Assembly: GCA_049340005.1 (NCBI GenBank)
Contig: JBMPIY010000001.1
DNA length: 64,000 nucleotides
Origin: CAXBDP01 sp963974465
GTDB lineage: Bacteria; Bacteroidota; Bacteroidia; Cytophagales; Cyclobacteriaceae
Direction: 5' to 3' (one strand)
Each line of letters begins with the position of its first letter. The first letter of the stretch is position 1. Made by a program: the position numbers and the translations under genes. This document shows, in pieces, positions 39,210 through 49,552 of the stretch. The notes below the pieces were generated by a model, which worked only from the letters and a program-made list of their open reading frames with translations, did not search any database and was not told the DNA's origin.

Positions 39210-40236
39210 AAACTTCCTCCTTTTTCCTGATTAGCATTTTACATGCTTGCTCCACAGATTTTCCGTCAATATTGATAGGCTTGTATTGTTGATTGTTTTG
39301 ACGTTTCATTCCATGCGCATACGTGGCATCATAGTATATCAAAAGATTACTGATCCACTCCCTATTTTGTTGATTTTTGATGGCTTCAATAGCCTCATTT
39401 GTTCTTTGAATACCAAGTCTTTTACGAAGTTTTATGACTGCGTCAATTAATTCTTTTTGAGGGAGATAGCCATATTCGGCTGCAATATGTGCAATGCGAT
39501 TTTCATCACTTTTTTCAATTTCAATAAGTGGAGCATTTTGCATTTGATAAAAAAACTCAGTAGGGATTATATTGAGCCCAATTGACCTACTTTCATTTTC
39601 AACCCAAATTGCTTTTTTGAAATTCAGAACTCTAAGATCTTCAGCAAGTAAATTTTCAAATTGTTCTACACTAGGCTGCTCACCTTGCCCAATTCCACCA
39701 AAGGCAGATCCCTTATGATTAGCAATTTTTTCAAGGTCAATAACCTGCTCACCCATTTTAGACAGGTGTTGCAATAGCACCGTTTTCCCAGTGCCGGTTT
39801 TGCCACCCAATATCAATAATTTAAAGGATGATCTTACCAATTGAAAAGTGTAACTGCGGTAAACTTTGTAGCCACCTTTGAGCCTAAATACTTCAAAGCC
39901 AGCCATCGACAAAAGCCACGAAAGAATTTGGCTTCGCATTCCTCCACGCCAACAATAGATGATCACTTTCTTATCAGGAACTAATGAAATAGCCTCCTTT
40001 ATGATTTCATGAAAGCGAGGGCCAACTAATTCAAAGCCCTTTAAAACAGCATTTTCACTTCCTTCTTCCTTATAAATAGTGCCAACGATTTTCCTTTCCT
40101 CATTATTCAAAATGGGCAAATTAATAGCTCTTAGAATATGGCTTTGCGCAAATTCGGCCTCACTACGAGCATCGACTATGGGGTGTATTAGCCTTAATTT
40201 CCAAAGTTCTTCAAGAGAGATTAATTTTTCTGACAT
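39196..40236 (-). CDS. mnmH: tRNA 2-selenouridine(34) synthase
   Basis: In this 346-aa protein an N-terminal rhodanese domain has the active-site loop IYCWRGGMRSQ (Cys95), joined to a P-loop domain with GKTGTGKT (145-152) and then VIDLEKIANHKGSAFG. It replaces sulfur by selenium at the wobble uridine of tRNAs, using selenophosphate from SelD. It is the upstream gene of the selD pair. Confidence 0.94.
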   Translation of the reverse strand: MSEKLISLEELWKLRLIHPIVDARSEAEFAQSHILRAINLPILNNEERKIVGTIYKEEGSENAVLKGFELVGPRFHEIIKEAISLVPDKKVIIYCWRGGMRSQILSWLLSMAGFEVFRLKGGYKVYRSYTFQLVRSSFKLLILGGKTGTGKTVLLQHLSKMGEQVIDLEKIANHKGSAFGGIGQGEQPSVEQFENLLAEDLRVLNFKKAIWVENESRSIGLNIIPTEFFYQMQNAPLIEIEKSDENRIAHIAAEYGYLPQKELIDAVIKLRKRLGIQRTNEAIEAIKNQQNREWISNLLIYYDATYAHGMKRQNNQQYKPINIDGKSVEQACKMLIRKKEEVYGEE

Positions 40237-40365
40237 CCGATGGAATCCTAGTTCTGTTTGATTTAAGTCTTAAGCTATCTGCAAGGTAAAAGTTTATAAT
40301 GCTTTACATAATTTTCTACAGTAATATAAATCCAATGATGATTGAAGTGGGAGGATGATCTTCCA

Positions 40366-42114
40366 TCAAATCCTCGCTTGGTAAGTATAGAGTTGATAAT
40401 ACCTTCCTTCTTTTGCAATCAATTCGTCATGCTTGCCTCTTTCTACAATATTTCCTTGCTCAATCACCAATATTTGGTCAGCTTGGCGGATTGTGCTGAG
40501 CCTGTGGGCAATTACAAATGTGGTTCGGCCTTTCATTAGCTCCTTCAAGCTCGCTTGGATAAGAGTTTCACTTTCTGTGTCCAGATTGGAAGTGGCTTCA
40601 TCCAAAATCAAGATTCTTGGATTCGCTAACACCGCTCTAGCAATGGCAATTCGCTGTCTTTGGCCACCCGATAGTTTCACTCCACGCTCGCCAATCAGAG
40701 TATCCAAACCATCCTCAAATCTATTGGTAAATTCCTGCACATGGGCTGCATGAACAGCCTGCTGCAGTTGTTCCTCAGTAGCGTCAGGTCTTGGGAATAA
40801 TATGTTTTCCTTGATAGTACCTTCGAATAGGAAATCATCTTGCAGTACCACACCTAATTGGCTTCGAAAACTCTCCAGACTGATTTGCTGCAAATCGTGA
40901 CCGTCTACAGTAATAATTCCACTATCTGGGTTGAGGAATGAAGCAGCCAAACCGGCAATAGTTGTTTTCCCAGATCCGGAAGTACCAACCAAAGCAGTTA
41001 CTGATCCAGCAGGAGCTTCGAAACTGATTTCTTTTACAACTTCTTTTCCTTCTTCATAGGCAAATGCCACATTATCGAAAACAATATCACCTTTGATATT
41101 CGGGATTCTTAAATTTCGCTTAGTACCATCATCTTCTAGCGGGAGGTTCATTATTTCTTCAGTTCGATCCAAGCCTGCAAAAGCTTCGGTCAATTGGCTT
41201 CCAATATTGCTCATTTGCAATATTGGCGCAATCATAAATCCTAGATAAAGTGTAAATGCCAAGAAATCACCAAAAGTCAGCTCATTGTTCATAATCATAT
41301 AGCCACCCAAGCCCATGATGCCGACAGAAGCTAAACCAAGCAATAAGGTAGCTGAACTAGTGACCATACTAGTGGTAGTTAAGCTTTGCTTCACATTTAG
41401 GAATAGCCGATTCACGCCGTCTTCGAAGGTCTTGATTTCTTGTGCTTCGGCATTGAATCCTTTGATAACTCTTACTCCACCAAGTGTTTCCGTCAATCGG
41501 CCGGTAACTTGAGCATTTATAACTCCGCGTTCTCTGAATATCGGGCGAATTTTACCAAATGCTTTTAAGGAGATAAGACCAAAAATGGCTACTGGCACAA
41601 GCACGTAAAGGGTCATCATTGGGCTTATTAAGATTAACAGCACCAAACAGATAATTGCCGTAATAATTCCACCAACCATTTGTGCCAAGCCGGTGCCAAC
41701 AAGATTTCTAACACCTTCCACATCGCTCATGATGCGCGAAACCAATTCTCCAGTCTTAGTATTGTCAAAAAATCGGATAGGTAGCTGAATTATATGACGC
41801 TGTACTTTTGCACGTAATTTCGCGATCAGGTTTTGAGCTTCTACACTTAGAATTTGAGTTAATGCAAATGATGTAACTGATTGAACAACAATGGCTATAA
41901 CAACAGCAATAATCAGCCATTTAAGCATTTCTAAATCTCCTTCTGGTATTACTTCATCCATAAGGAGCTTACTTGCGTAAGGCAAAACCAGCCCAGATAA
42001 CCTGCTAATGATAATTAAAAACAAGCCACCAAGGAGATAATTTTTTCGTGGCCAGATAATTGTCTTAAATACATGACTGATACTAACCTTTCCTTGAGAT
42101 TTGGAGTTTGCCAT
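40366..42114 (-). CDS. ABC exporter, fused permease and ATPase (MsbA-like)
   Basis: This 582-aa protein has a six-TM type IV exporter domain (about residues 20-320) and an ATPase domain with Walker A VGTSGSGKTT, signature LSGGQRQRIAIARA, Walker B ILILDEATSNLD and the H-loop IAHRLST. The layout is that of a homodimeric lipid/drug exporter; the substrate is unknown. It is a single gene, with a 366-bp divergent gap minus coding ends to the M48 gene that contains only short AT-rich sequence. Confidence 0.9.
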   Translation of the reverse strand: MANSKSQGKVSISHVFKTIIWPRKNYLLGGLFLIIISRLSGLVLPYASKLLMDEVIPEGDLEMLKWLIIAVVIAIVVQSVTSFALTQILSVEAQNLIAKLRAKVQRHIIQLPIRFFDNTKTGELVSRIMSDVEGVRNLVGTGLAQMVGGIITAIICLVLLILISPMMTLYVLVPVAIFGLISLKAFGKIRPIFRERGVINAQVTGRLTETLGGVRVIKGFNAEAQEIKTFEDGVNRLFLNVKQSLTTTSMVTSSATLLLGLASVGIMGLGGYMIMNNELTFGDFLAFTLYLGFMIAPILQMSNIGSQLTEAFAGLDRTEEIMNLPLEDDGTKRNLRIPNIKGDIVFDNVAFAYEEGKEVVKEISFEAPAGSVTALVGTSGSGKTTIAGLAASFLNPDSGIITVDGHDLQQISLESFRSQLGVVLQDDFLFEGTIKENILFPRPDATEEQLQQAVHAAHVQEFTNRFEDGLDTLIGERGVKLSGGQRQRIAIARAVLANPRILILDEATSNLDTESETLIQASLKELMKGRTTFVIAHRLSTIRQADQILVIEQGNIVERGKHDELIAKEGRYYQLYTYQARI

Positions 42115-42308
42115 AATTTATAAATGTATTGAGGAGAGAATCCTTGATTTTTAACCTAATTTTAAAGATCGAATGAATTCTTAAAATATTTTGCAAGGTA
42201 AGCTATCAAAGATTATTTGATTCAATTTTTTTTAATACTGAGCGTTTTCGTTCATCTTTTTTATTCTATTATTTTTACTATTATTTGCTCAATCTTGATT
42301 TCTATATT

Positions 42309-43748
42309 ATGAAAAAATACATCTTATTCTCGGCCTTTATATTGTCTTTTTCAATTTGGGCAATTAGTAGCTGTGCAGTAAATCCTGTTACGGGTAAAAA
42401 GCAATTGGTTTTTATGTCCGAAGCACAGGAAATTGCAATGGGACAAGAAGCTGATCCGGAAATTATTGCTTTTTTTGGCTTGTATGAAAATCCGCAATTG
42501 CAGCAATTTATAGATCAAAAAGGCCAAGAGATGGCGGCTGTTTCGCATAGGCCAGATTTAAATTATGAATTCAAGATTGTGGATTCGCCGGTGCTAAATG
42601 CATTTGCAGTGCCTGGTGGCTATGTGTATTTCACACGTGGTATTATGGCGCATTTCAATAATGAAGCAGAATTTGCTGGAGTACTTGGTCATGAGATTGG
42701 GCACGTTACTGCAAGACATAGCGTAATCCAACAGAGAAATTCACTATTGGGTCAGATTGGCTTAATTGCAGGTGTTGTATTTGTTCCGGAGTTAGCTCAA
42801 TTTGCAGAACCGTTATCACAAGGAATGCAATTGGTTTTAATGAGCTTTGGGCGTGAAGCTGAGCGAGAATCGGATGAGCTAGGAGTGGAGTATTCCTCCC
42901 GCATTGGATATGACGCAAGTGAAATGGCAGGCTTTTTTAATACGCTAGAACGGAAGAGTGGAGGAGCTGGCAATATTCCTGATTTCTTATCTACTCACCC
43001 TTCGCCTTCTGAAAGAAATGCTACCGTAGCTCAATTAGCTAAAGAATGGAAAGCGAAATTGAATCTTACTGATGCTCAAGTTAATAGAAATAGTTATTTA
43101 CAGAAAATTGATGGGTTGATTTACGGCGAAGACCCAAAACAAGGCTTTGTAGAAGGTGGTATTTTTTATCATCCTGAACTGAAATTTGAATTCCCAATTC
43201 CAAGTAGCTGGAGTCACCAAAATACGCCGCAGCAAGTACAAATGGCGCCAGAAAGTGGTGATGCTGTGATGTCTTTTTCATTAGCACAAGGTACATCTGT
43301 AGATGCTGCCGCAGCGCAAATAGTTGAACAATATGGTCTTGAATTGGTAGAATCGAATAAAGTGACTGTGAATGGATTGCCTGCAATTGCTATGATTGCT
43401 GATCAAAAGCAGGAGGAAGGTACTATTAGAGCTCAAGCTTACGTGATAAGCTATGGAGGGAATACCTATAATATTATGGGTGTGTCTACTTTGGCCAACT
43501 TCACTAAGTATCGCCCAGCATTCCTTTCTACTATGCAGAATTTCAAAGAGCTGAAGGATACAGAAAAGTTAAATCGCAAACCTGAATTGGTAAGAATTAA
43601 AACGCTAAATCAAACTACTACCTTGCAATCGGCATTGAGTTCATTTGGTGTGCCAAGCGACCGATTTGAGGAATTAGCTATTTTGAATGGAATGCAATTG
43701 TCTCAAAGCATCCAAGCCGGTACAATGATTAAAGTTATAGAGAAATAA
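42309..43748 (+). CDS. M48-family metalloprotease, lipoprotein
   Basis: This protein of about 479 aa starts at the ATG at 42309 (MKKYILFSAF), which places a lipobox at ISSC (Cys22). Zinc motif HEIGH is at 128-132 and the third ligand Glu187 lies in EAERESDELG. An N-terminal family motif QEIAMGQEADPEI and the C-terminal LysM-like domain (TLQSALSSFGVPSDRFEELAILNGMQ) complete it. BepA-type proteases help fold or degrade outer-membrane proteins. The substrate is inferred to be envelope proteins. Confidence 0.9.
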   Translation: MKKYILFSAFILSFSIWAISSCAVNPVTGKKQLVFMSEAQEIAMGQEADPEIIAFFGLYENPQLQQFIDQKGQEMAAVSHRPDLNYEFKIVDSPVLNAFAVPGGYVYFTRGIMAHFNNEAEFAGVLGHEIGHVTARHSVIQQRNSLLGQIGLIAGVVFVPELAQFAEPLSQGMQLVLMSFGREAERESDELGVEYSSRIGYDASEMAGFFNTLERKSGGAGNIPDFLSTHPSPSERNATVAQLAKEWKAKLNLTDAQVNRNSYLQKIDGLIYGEDPKQGFVEGGIFYHPELKFEFPIPSSWSHQNTPQQVQMAPESGDAVMSFSLAQGTSVDAAAAQIVEQYGLELVESNKVTVNGLPAIAMIADQKQEEGTIRAQAYVISYGGNTYNIMGVSTLANFTKYRPAFLSTMQNFKELKDTEKLNRKPELVRIKTLNQTTTLQSALSSFGVPSDRFEELAILNGMQLSQSIQAGTMIKVIEK

Positions 43749-43751
43749 AGT

Positions 43752-44921
43752 TTATTTAATCACTTCTGTTTTGGTAGATAAGGCTTTGCTTTGAAATATG
43801 TACCAAACCAATGGCACAATAATAATAAGCGAAAAACCTCCCGCTACGCCAAAAATATTCGCAATACCATATTCACTCAGCGGTTCGGTGAAAATGGGAG
43901 AGAAGAATTGCCCTATAAATACACTTGAGCTCATCAAACCGACAGCTGCACCTCGGGTAGACTCAGGTGTTACTGACAAAAGCCAAGTGTTTAAATTTGG
44001 CATTAAAAGACCCATTCCCATGCCTACAAGAATCATAGAGCCAATTACTTGTGAAAAGCTATCAGTAAATGGAATGATAAAAAAGCCCAATGCCATAAAT
44101 GTAAATACGATATAGAATATGGCTTTAATGGATAAAAACTGCTTGATTTTTCCGTACGATAAACCCAAGACTGATGCTGAAAGAGTAGTAACTGCAATGG
44201 CAATTCCAGCATAACTTGCTTCTTGAATACCTATCGATTTGATTACAAAAGGTATTTGTGTTGGTACCATGTAAAAAATGACCATCGCCAAAAATGCCAA
44301 CAGAAAGATATTCCAAATCTCCTTAGGGATTTTACTTTCGTCCATATCCACTGCATCTGCTGAATCGGCGATAGGCTTTTTCAATAGTATCACGCTCATG
44401 ATGAGTACGACAAGTGAAAAAGCATAAATCAAAAATGGATAACGCCAGCTGATATCAGCTAAAAAACCTCCTCCACTCACGAAAATCACTCCACCCATCG
44501 CCATAAATGCCGCCTGCAATCCCATAAACTGATCGCGCTCTTTTCCTTTGAAATAATCGCCAGATAGCGTAATGGCCATTGTGACGATTCCTGCAACGGC
44601 TATTCCTAATACAGCACGACCTACCAAAATCAAGTAAATATTGTCTAGGAAAAAACCTGAAATTCCTCCAAATGCATAAAATACCAATGAGATATTGAGG
44701 ATGGAAAGCCGACCAATTTTATCTGCCAATCTGCCAAATATGGGTGAAAATACGGCAATAAATAGGGCAGGGATGGTGAGAATTAGTTTTGCGAGAAAGT
44801 CTGAATTAGGCACATTAGAAAAGACAGCAGCCATTTTTGGTAGTGATGCCGCAATAGTTGCACTTGACATTACCGTAAGACTGCTTGCAAGTAAAAGTGT
44901 GAATTTTATCCAGTTTTTCAA
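43752..44921 (-). CDS. MFS transporter
   Basis: This 389-aa protein has twelve TM segments. The MFS loop 2-3 motif is GRLADKIGRLSILN and the second half has GLSYGKIKQF. The drug/metabolite efflux pattern SGTPIAASLPKM-like start (SATIAASLPKM) is common in DHA-type carriers. The only usable start is TTG at 44921; an upstream stop lies six bases before it. It converges with the M48 gene (3 bp between stops). Confidence 0.88.
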   Translation of the reverse strand: MKNWIKFTLLLASSLTVMSSATIAASLPKMAAVFSNVPNSDFLAKLILTIPALFIAVFSPIFGRLADKIGRLSILNISLVFYAFGGISGFFLDNIYLILVGRAVLGIAVAGIVTMAITLSGDYFKGKERDQFMGLQAAFMAMGGVIFVSGGGFLADISWRYPFLIYAFSLVVLIMSVILLKKPIADSADAVDMDESKIPKEIWNIFLLAFLAMVIFYMVPTQIPFVIKSIGIQEASYAGIAIAVTTLSASVLGLSYGKIKQFLSIKAIFYIVFTFMALGFFIIPFTDSFSQVIGSMILVGMGMGLLMPNLNTWLLSVTPESTRGAAVGLMSSSVFIGQFFSPIFTEPLSEYGIANIFGVAGGFSLIIIVPLVWYIFQSKALSTKTEVIK

Positions 44922-45032
44922 TTTCCCTCAATTGGTTATTAAATGAAGATAGAGTAGAAAATTGAGAAATGGAACAGGATGAGAAATTGCGATTGAGTTT
45001 TCTGAGAATAGCGTAATTAACTATTGGATCGA

Positions 45033-45314
45033 TTAAAAAAGAACGTCTGAATATTCATCAGATTTATTGAGTTGCTTTTTAGTATAAGGGCAAAGCGGGA
45101 GGATTTTTACTTTTGATTCACGAGCAAATTTTACCGCTTCTTCTAACAGTATTTTACCAAGTCCTTCTCCGGCATAATTTGGGTTTATCTCAGTATGGTC
45201 AATGATGAACTTGTTTTCACCAGCCCACACATAAGTCATTTCACCAATTTTATGCTCATTATCATAAAGATCAAATGATCCTTTTTTACCATTTTTTGTA
45301 TGCTTTACATTCAT
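45033..45314 (-). CDS. GNAT-family N-acetyltransferase (YjdJ-like)
   Basis: This 93-aa protein has the short acetyltransferase fold: IGEMTYVWAGENKFIIDHTEINPNYAGEGLGKILLEEAVKFAR, with the acetyl-CoA loop (Y-x-G-E-G-L-G-K) and PLCPYTKKQL. It is typical of the small GCN5-related subfamily of unknown substrate. It lies 25 bp behind the sensor kinase gene, in the same direction. Confidence 0.88.
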   Translation of the reverse strand: MNVKHTKNGKKGSFDLYDNEHKIGEMTYVWAGENKFIIDHTEINPNYAGEGLGKILLEEAVKFARESKVKILPLCPYTKKQLNKSDEYSDVLF

Positions 45315-45339
45315 CTCTTTGCTCAGTATTTAGAATTTT

Positions 45340-47730
45340 TTAGCTGGCCGATCGCTGTTTTCGCTCTATTAGCAACTTCATAATTTTACTTCTGAGCTCT
45401 TCTGCATCCACAGGCTTACTCATATAATCATCCATGCCAATTGTGAAAACTCTCTGCCTTGTAGTTTCCATCACATCAGCTGTAACCGCAATGATAGGGA
45501 TGTGTATTTTATGTTTCCCTACACTACCATTACGAATGGAGAGAGTAGTTTCGTAACCATCCATTACAGGCATTTGTAAATCCATTAACACTATATCAAA
45601 ATCATTTTGAGCTAAAAGCGTAAGCCCTTCTTCGCCATTATTGGCAAATTGGACTTCGCAATCCTCCCAATTCTTGGCAATAATTTTAATGACCATCTGA
45701 TTAATCGGATTGTCTTCCACTACCAAAATGGAAATATTTCCCAATTCTTTGAAGTCCTTCTGCAAGTAAGTGGTTGTTTCCAATTTGGTTTCATGGAGAG
45801 GTATTTCATAGTCAAGCAAAATTTTGCATTGAGTGCCTACATGTTGTTTACTTGTGATTTCAATTTTACCACCATGTAAATCCACCAGTGATTTCACGAT
45901 GCTTAAGCCAAGCCCAACACCACCGAATTTACGCTTATCATCAATTCGCTCCTGCGTAAATAAATTAAATATGGTTTCGATTTTTGATTCTGGAATGCCA
46001 ACACCAGAGTCGCTAATGTTAATTTCTACTGTAGCCTTTGTTCCTCCTGCATTTTTTCGGACTTGCAAGTCGAAATGCACAAATCCTTCGAGTGTAAACT
46101 TGATAGCATTATTCAATACATTATTGATTATTTGCGCAAGCCTTAATGGGTCTCCAAGTAATTCATTGGGTAATTCATCATCAATAGTAAAAATAAATTC
46201 CAAGCCTTTTTCTTTTGCTTGTTGTTGAGCATTTTTCTCAATTACCTTCAGCATCTTTCTTGGCTCAAATTGAATAATGTCCAAGTTTAGCTGCCCTTTT
46301 TCTATTTGCGAAAAATCAAGAATATCATTCACAGAACTAAGCAAACCGATCGAAGCATATTTTATTACATCAGCATTTCTTCTGGTTTCATCGTCTTTAG
46401 CCTCTCGTGAAAGTTCTGCAGCCATGCTCATAATCGCATTCAATGGTGTACGCAATTCATGACTCATATTAGAAAGGAAATAGGATTTATGCTCATTCAT
46501 TTCCTCAGCTTTTTGTAAGGCAAGTGCCTGCATTTCTTCCTTTTCACTTCTCAATTGCCGAATTCTATTGCCCATAGAAAGGGATAGGAATATTATCTCG
46601 AGTCCAGTTCCAAACTTGGGACTATTTTCTGTCCAAAAGGAATTTTCGATTACACTGAAGTTATTGAGTATAAAAATGACAAAGCCCAATACTAAAAAGG
46701 CAATACCAGTGATAAAGAAGCCATCGACTTTTACTTTTTTGAGGCGTAAATTCACAATGGCGCCGATTATTATTCCTAAGAGAATTAATCCAAGGGCATT
46801 GGCTACAGGATAGGAAAACTCGAGAAAAGCAGGAATAAATAGCGTACCAAAAATGGCTAAGCCTACAAATACGAAAAAGCCATAGTATGTTTTTTGAAAA
46901 AATGGACTATGCTGCTTTATATTCAAAAAGAGCTGTGAATATCGTCCAAGGAAGAAGGTGGAAATGCCAGCAAATAAAATTACAGCTCGCAATGAAAGCC
47001 AACCACCATCAGGCGTAAGGTATTGATAGAAATAGCCATCTAATGCGAATTGCATTAGACCAATTGAAATTACATATAAGCTATAATACAAGAAGCTTTT
47101 TTCTCGTAAAGCAAAAAAGAAGAAGAGGTAAGTGATTGCAGCTAAAGCAAGAATTCCGTAAAAGAAGCCAAAAACCAATTGGTCTAAATAAGTGGTTTTG
47201 AGAAATTCCAGATTGGAATATAAAATAAGCGGGAGGTTAATTACTTCGCCGTCACTACCCAAGTGCAAATAGGCTTGGAGCGTTTCTCCCGGTTCTATTT
47301 CTACTTCGAAGATACTTTTACGGTGTTCAACACTTCTATTATCAAATGGCATATTATCGCCACTTTTCTGGATAGATATTTTACCATTTCCATCTACGAG
47401 GTATAAATCCACCAGATCCGTAATTGGCCTTGCCGTTTCTAAAATATAGTATTGCTTTTGAGCAGTTTCATTTTTTATAGCAAAATCTAGCCAGTAGTAA
47501 TTTTTGGTGAAACCTACATTGGTATTGGCTCCAGTAAGTTTGCTAAACTGAAACTCATTTTTTCTTGCTAAGAAATCTTCAAGGCTTAATTCAACTAAAC
47601 CTACATCTGCAATTGTTGCAAACTCATGAAGCGATTGTTTCTCTACCTGATTATCAGATTGGACGATGAATTGCGCAGAAGCCTGCGAAATAAATACTGA
47701 TAGCAAGATTGTGAAACAGAGGCGTATCAT
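45340..47730 (-). CDS. Hybrid sensor histidine kinase/response regulator (7TMR-DISM)
   Basis: This 796-aa protein has a signal peptide (1-20), an extracytoplasmic 7TMR-DISMED2 domain (about 30-175) and seven TM segments (about 185-390). HisKA with NMSHELRTPLN (phospho-acceptor His424) follows, then HATPase with NNVLNNAIKFT, SDSGVGIPESK and GGVGLGLSIVKSLV, and a C-terminal receiver with DIVLMDLQMPVMDGYE (phospho-accepting Asp) and KPVD. It detects an unknown, probably carbohydrate or envelope, signal and passes phosphate to its own receiver. No cognate transcription factor is adjacent. Confidence 0.92.
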   Translation of the reverse strand: MIRLCFTILLSVFISQASAQFIVQSDNQVEKQSLHEFATIADVGLVELSLEDFLARKNEFQFSKLTGANTNVGFTKNYYWLDFAIKNETAQKQYYILETARPITDLVDLYLVDGNGKISIQKSGDNMPFDNRSVEHRKSIFEVEIEPGETLQAYLHLGSDGEVINLPLILYSNLEFLKTTYLDQLVFGFFYGILALAAITYLFFFFALREKSFLYYSLYVISIGLMQFALDGYFYQYLTPDGGWLSLRAVILFAGISTFFLGRYSQLFLNIKQHSPFFQKTYYGFFVFVGLAIFGTLFIPAFLEFSYPVANALGLILLGIIIGAIVNLRLKKVKVDGFFITGIAFLVLGFVIFILNNFSVIENSFWTENSPKFGTGLEIIFLSLSMGNRIRQLRSEKEEMQALALQKAEEMNEHKSYFLSNMSHELRTPLNAIMSMAAELSREAKDDETRRNADVIKYASIGLLSSVNDILDFSQIEKGQLNLDIIQFEPRKMLKVIEKNAQQQAKEKGLEFIFTIDDELPNELLGDPLRLAQIINNVLNNAIKFTLEGFVHFDLQVRKNAGGTKATVEINISDSGVGIPESKIETIFNLFTQERIDDKRKFGGVGLGLSIVKSLVDLHGGKIEITSKQHVGTQCKILLDYEIPLHETKLETTTYLQKDFKELGNISILVVEDNPINQMVIKIIAKNWEDCEVQFANNGEEGLTLLAQNDFDIVLMDLQMPVMDGYETTLSIRNGSVGKHKIHIPIIAVTADVMETTRQRVFTIGMDDYMSKPVDAEELRSKIMKLLIERKQRSAS

Positions 47731-47990
47731 TTGCTTAAGGTTTTACAGCACTTTTTGTGATTCGATTGACATAGGCTTCTACATATACGACTAAAAACCA
47801 TCAATAGATTGTAACTGCTACAACCTCGAAAGTTTATAATTGTTAATCTCCTATATTATTTTCAAAAAGCGGAAGGAATTATGATGGAAGGTGAGTTTCT
47901 TGTTAATATTCACCTTTTACTCATAGAATGATAATTTCTATTCCTCCCGCCTCTTTGGAAAATCACTTAAGCAAAGAATTTACAATGGGA

Positions 47991-49232
47991 TTAGTATCTC
48001 CTTCTTTTTTGTCCTTGAGGTTTTTCACCACCTGTACCTTGATTTCTATTTGCAGGTCTTTTCTGCTTCTGTTTTGGCGCAGGTTCTACTTCATGATTCA
48101 TCAGCGGATATGGATGATCTTTGATGACAGCAATCGATTTGGAAATAAGCTTTTCAATATCTTTCAGATATGGTTTTTCACTTGCGTCGCAAAAAGATAA
48201 GGCAATTCCATTTTTACCAGCTCTGCCAGTTCGCCCAATTCGGTGAACGTAGGTTTCTGAGATATTTGGTAATTCAAAATTGACTACGAATTGCAAATCG
48301 TCAATATCGATACCTCGAGAGGCAATGTCGGTTGCTACAAGGACTCTTGTGGTTTGCGCTTTAAAGTTGGCCAAAGCCCTTTGCCTTGCATTTTGCTCTT
48401 TATTTCCATGAATAGCTTCGGCTGTGATATTGCTCTTTTTCAAAAATCGAACGACCTTATCTGCACCGTGCTTGGTTCGGGTAAAAACTAGTGCAGTTGG
48501 AATGTCCTTTTCGTTAAGAATATCTACCAAAAGCTTCATTTTATTGCCTTTATCTACAAAATAGATAAACTGCTGCACTGTGTCAGCTGTAGAAGATGGA
48601 GGTGTTACTTCCACTCTCATTGGATTATGCAAAATGCTGTTAGCCAATTGTACAATGGCTTGTGGCATGGTAGCTGAGAAAAATAGTGACTGTCTTTTTT
48701 GCGGGAGGAGTTTTACGATTTTGCGCACATCATTCACAAAACCCATATCCAACATTCTGTCGGCTTCGTCTAACACAAATAGCTCAATCTTACTCAAGGA
48801 AATAATCCCTTGTCCAATCAAATCAAGCAATCGGCCAGGAGTAGCTACAAGAATATCAATCCCGCTATTTATTCTATTTACTTGCTTGAATTGCTTTACT
48901 CCACCAAAAATCACCGTAGTGCGGAGCTCAGTATTCTTACCATAGGCTTTAAAACTCTCGTCAATTTGTATGGCGAGTTCTCTAGTAGGGGTTACAATTA
49001 AACTTCTGATTTGACCAGGACCAATTTTGCCCGGTCTTTTATTTAAGAGTTCTATAATTGGAATGGCGAATGCGGCAGTTTTACCTGTGCCTGTTTGGGC
49101 TACACCCATCAAATCTTTTCCAGAAAGTACAATTGGGATAGCTTTTTCTTGTATAGGAGTTGGGTTTGTATAACCTTCTTCTATTAAAGCATTTAGAATA
49201 GGTTGGGAAAGATTAAGTTCTTGAAATTGCAT
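47991..49232 (-). CDS. DEAD-box RNA helicase (RhlE-like)
   Basis: This 413-aa protein has the Q motif with F residue (GYTNPTPIQEKAIP), Walker A AQTGTGKT, PTRELAIQ, DEAD, SAT and VATDIASRGIDIDDLQFVVNFELP / HRIGRTGRAGKNG, and a short basic Pro/Gly-rich tail. It belongs with the RhlE/CsdA group that acts in ribosome assembly and cold adaptation. It is a single gene. Confidence 0.93.
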   Translation of the reverse strand: MQFQELNLSQPILNALIEEGYTNPTPIQEKAIPIVLSGKDLMGVAQTGTGKTAAFAIPIIELLNKRPGKIGPGQIRSLIVTPTRELAIQIDESFKAYGKNTELRTTVIFGGVKQFKQVNRINSGIDILVATPGRLLDLIGQGIISLSKIELFVLDEADRMLDMGFVNDVRKIVKLLPQKRQSLFFSATMPQAIVQLANSILHNPMRVEVTPPSSTADTVQQFIYFVDKGNKMKLLVDILNEKDIPTALVFTRTKHGADKVVRFLKKSNITAEAIHGNKEQNARQRALANFKAQTTRVLVATDIASRGIDIDDLQFVVNFELPNISETYVHRIGRTGRAGKNGIALSFCDASEKPYLKDIEKLISKSIAVIKDHPYPLMNHEVEPAPKQKQKRPANRNQGTGGEKPQGQKRRRY

Positions 49233-49552
49233 GAAATAAATTATTGATCGCCAAGAATTTTATGGCATTTTTGAATACAAATGGGATCAAAGGTACCATT
49301 AATTAATGGATAATTGGTTCTAGGTTATTTCTGAGATGATTTTTGAGTACCCGGAATATATTGGAGCGATTTGCTATGGAGATTTGATAAATCATTAAAA
49401 TGATTGGAATGAGTTCTAAATTGAAGTCCCACGGTTGAAACCGTAGGCTATGGTTAAGAAATCTCAGGGTTGAAATCTGGAGTATAGTAGCCTTTTGTTT
49501 GGAAGGAGTATTTTTAATAGAGACTGAAATTTGGGTTGTTTATGCCTATTGT
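49233..49552. other. Intergenic region with REP-like hairpins
   Basis: This is about 320 bp with no gene. It contains two related short repeats, CCCACGGTTGAAACCGTAGG (49428-49447; ACGGTT and AACCGT form a perfect stem around GA) and CTCAGGGTTGAAATCTGGAG (about 49463-49482). REP-like sequences of this form are common in Bacteroidota intergenic DNA. Confidence 0.5.
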
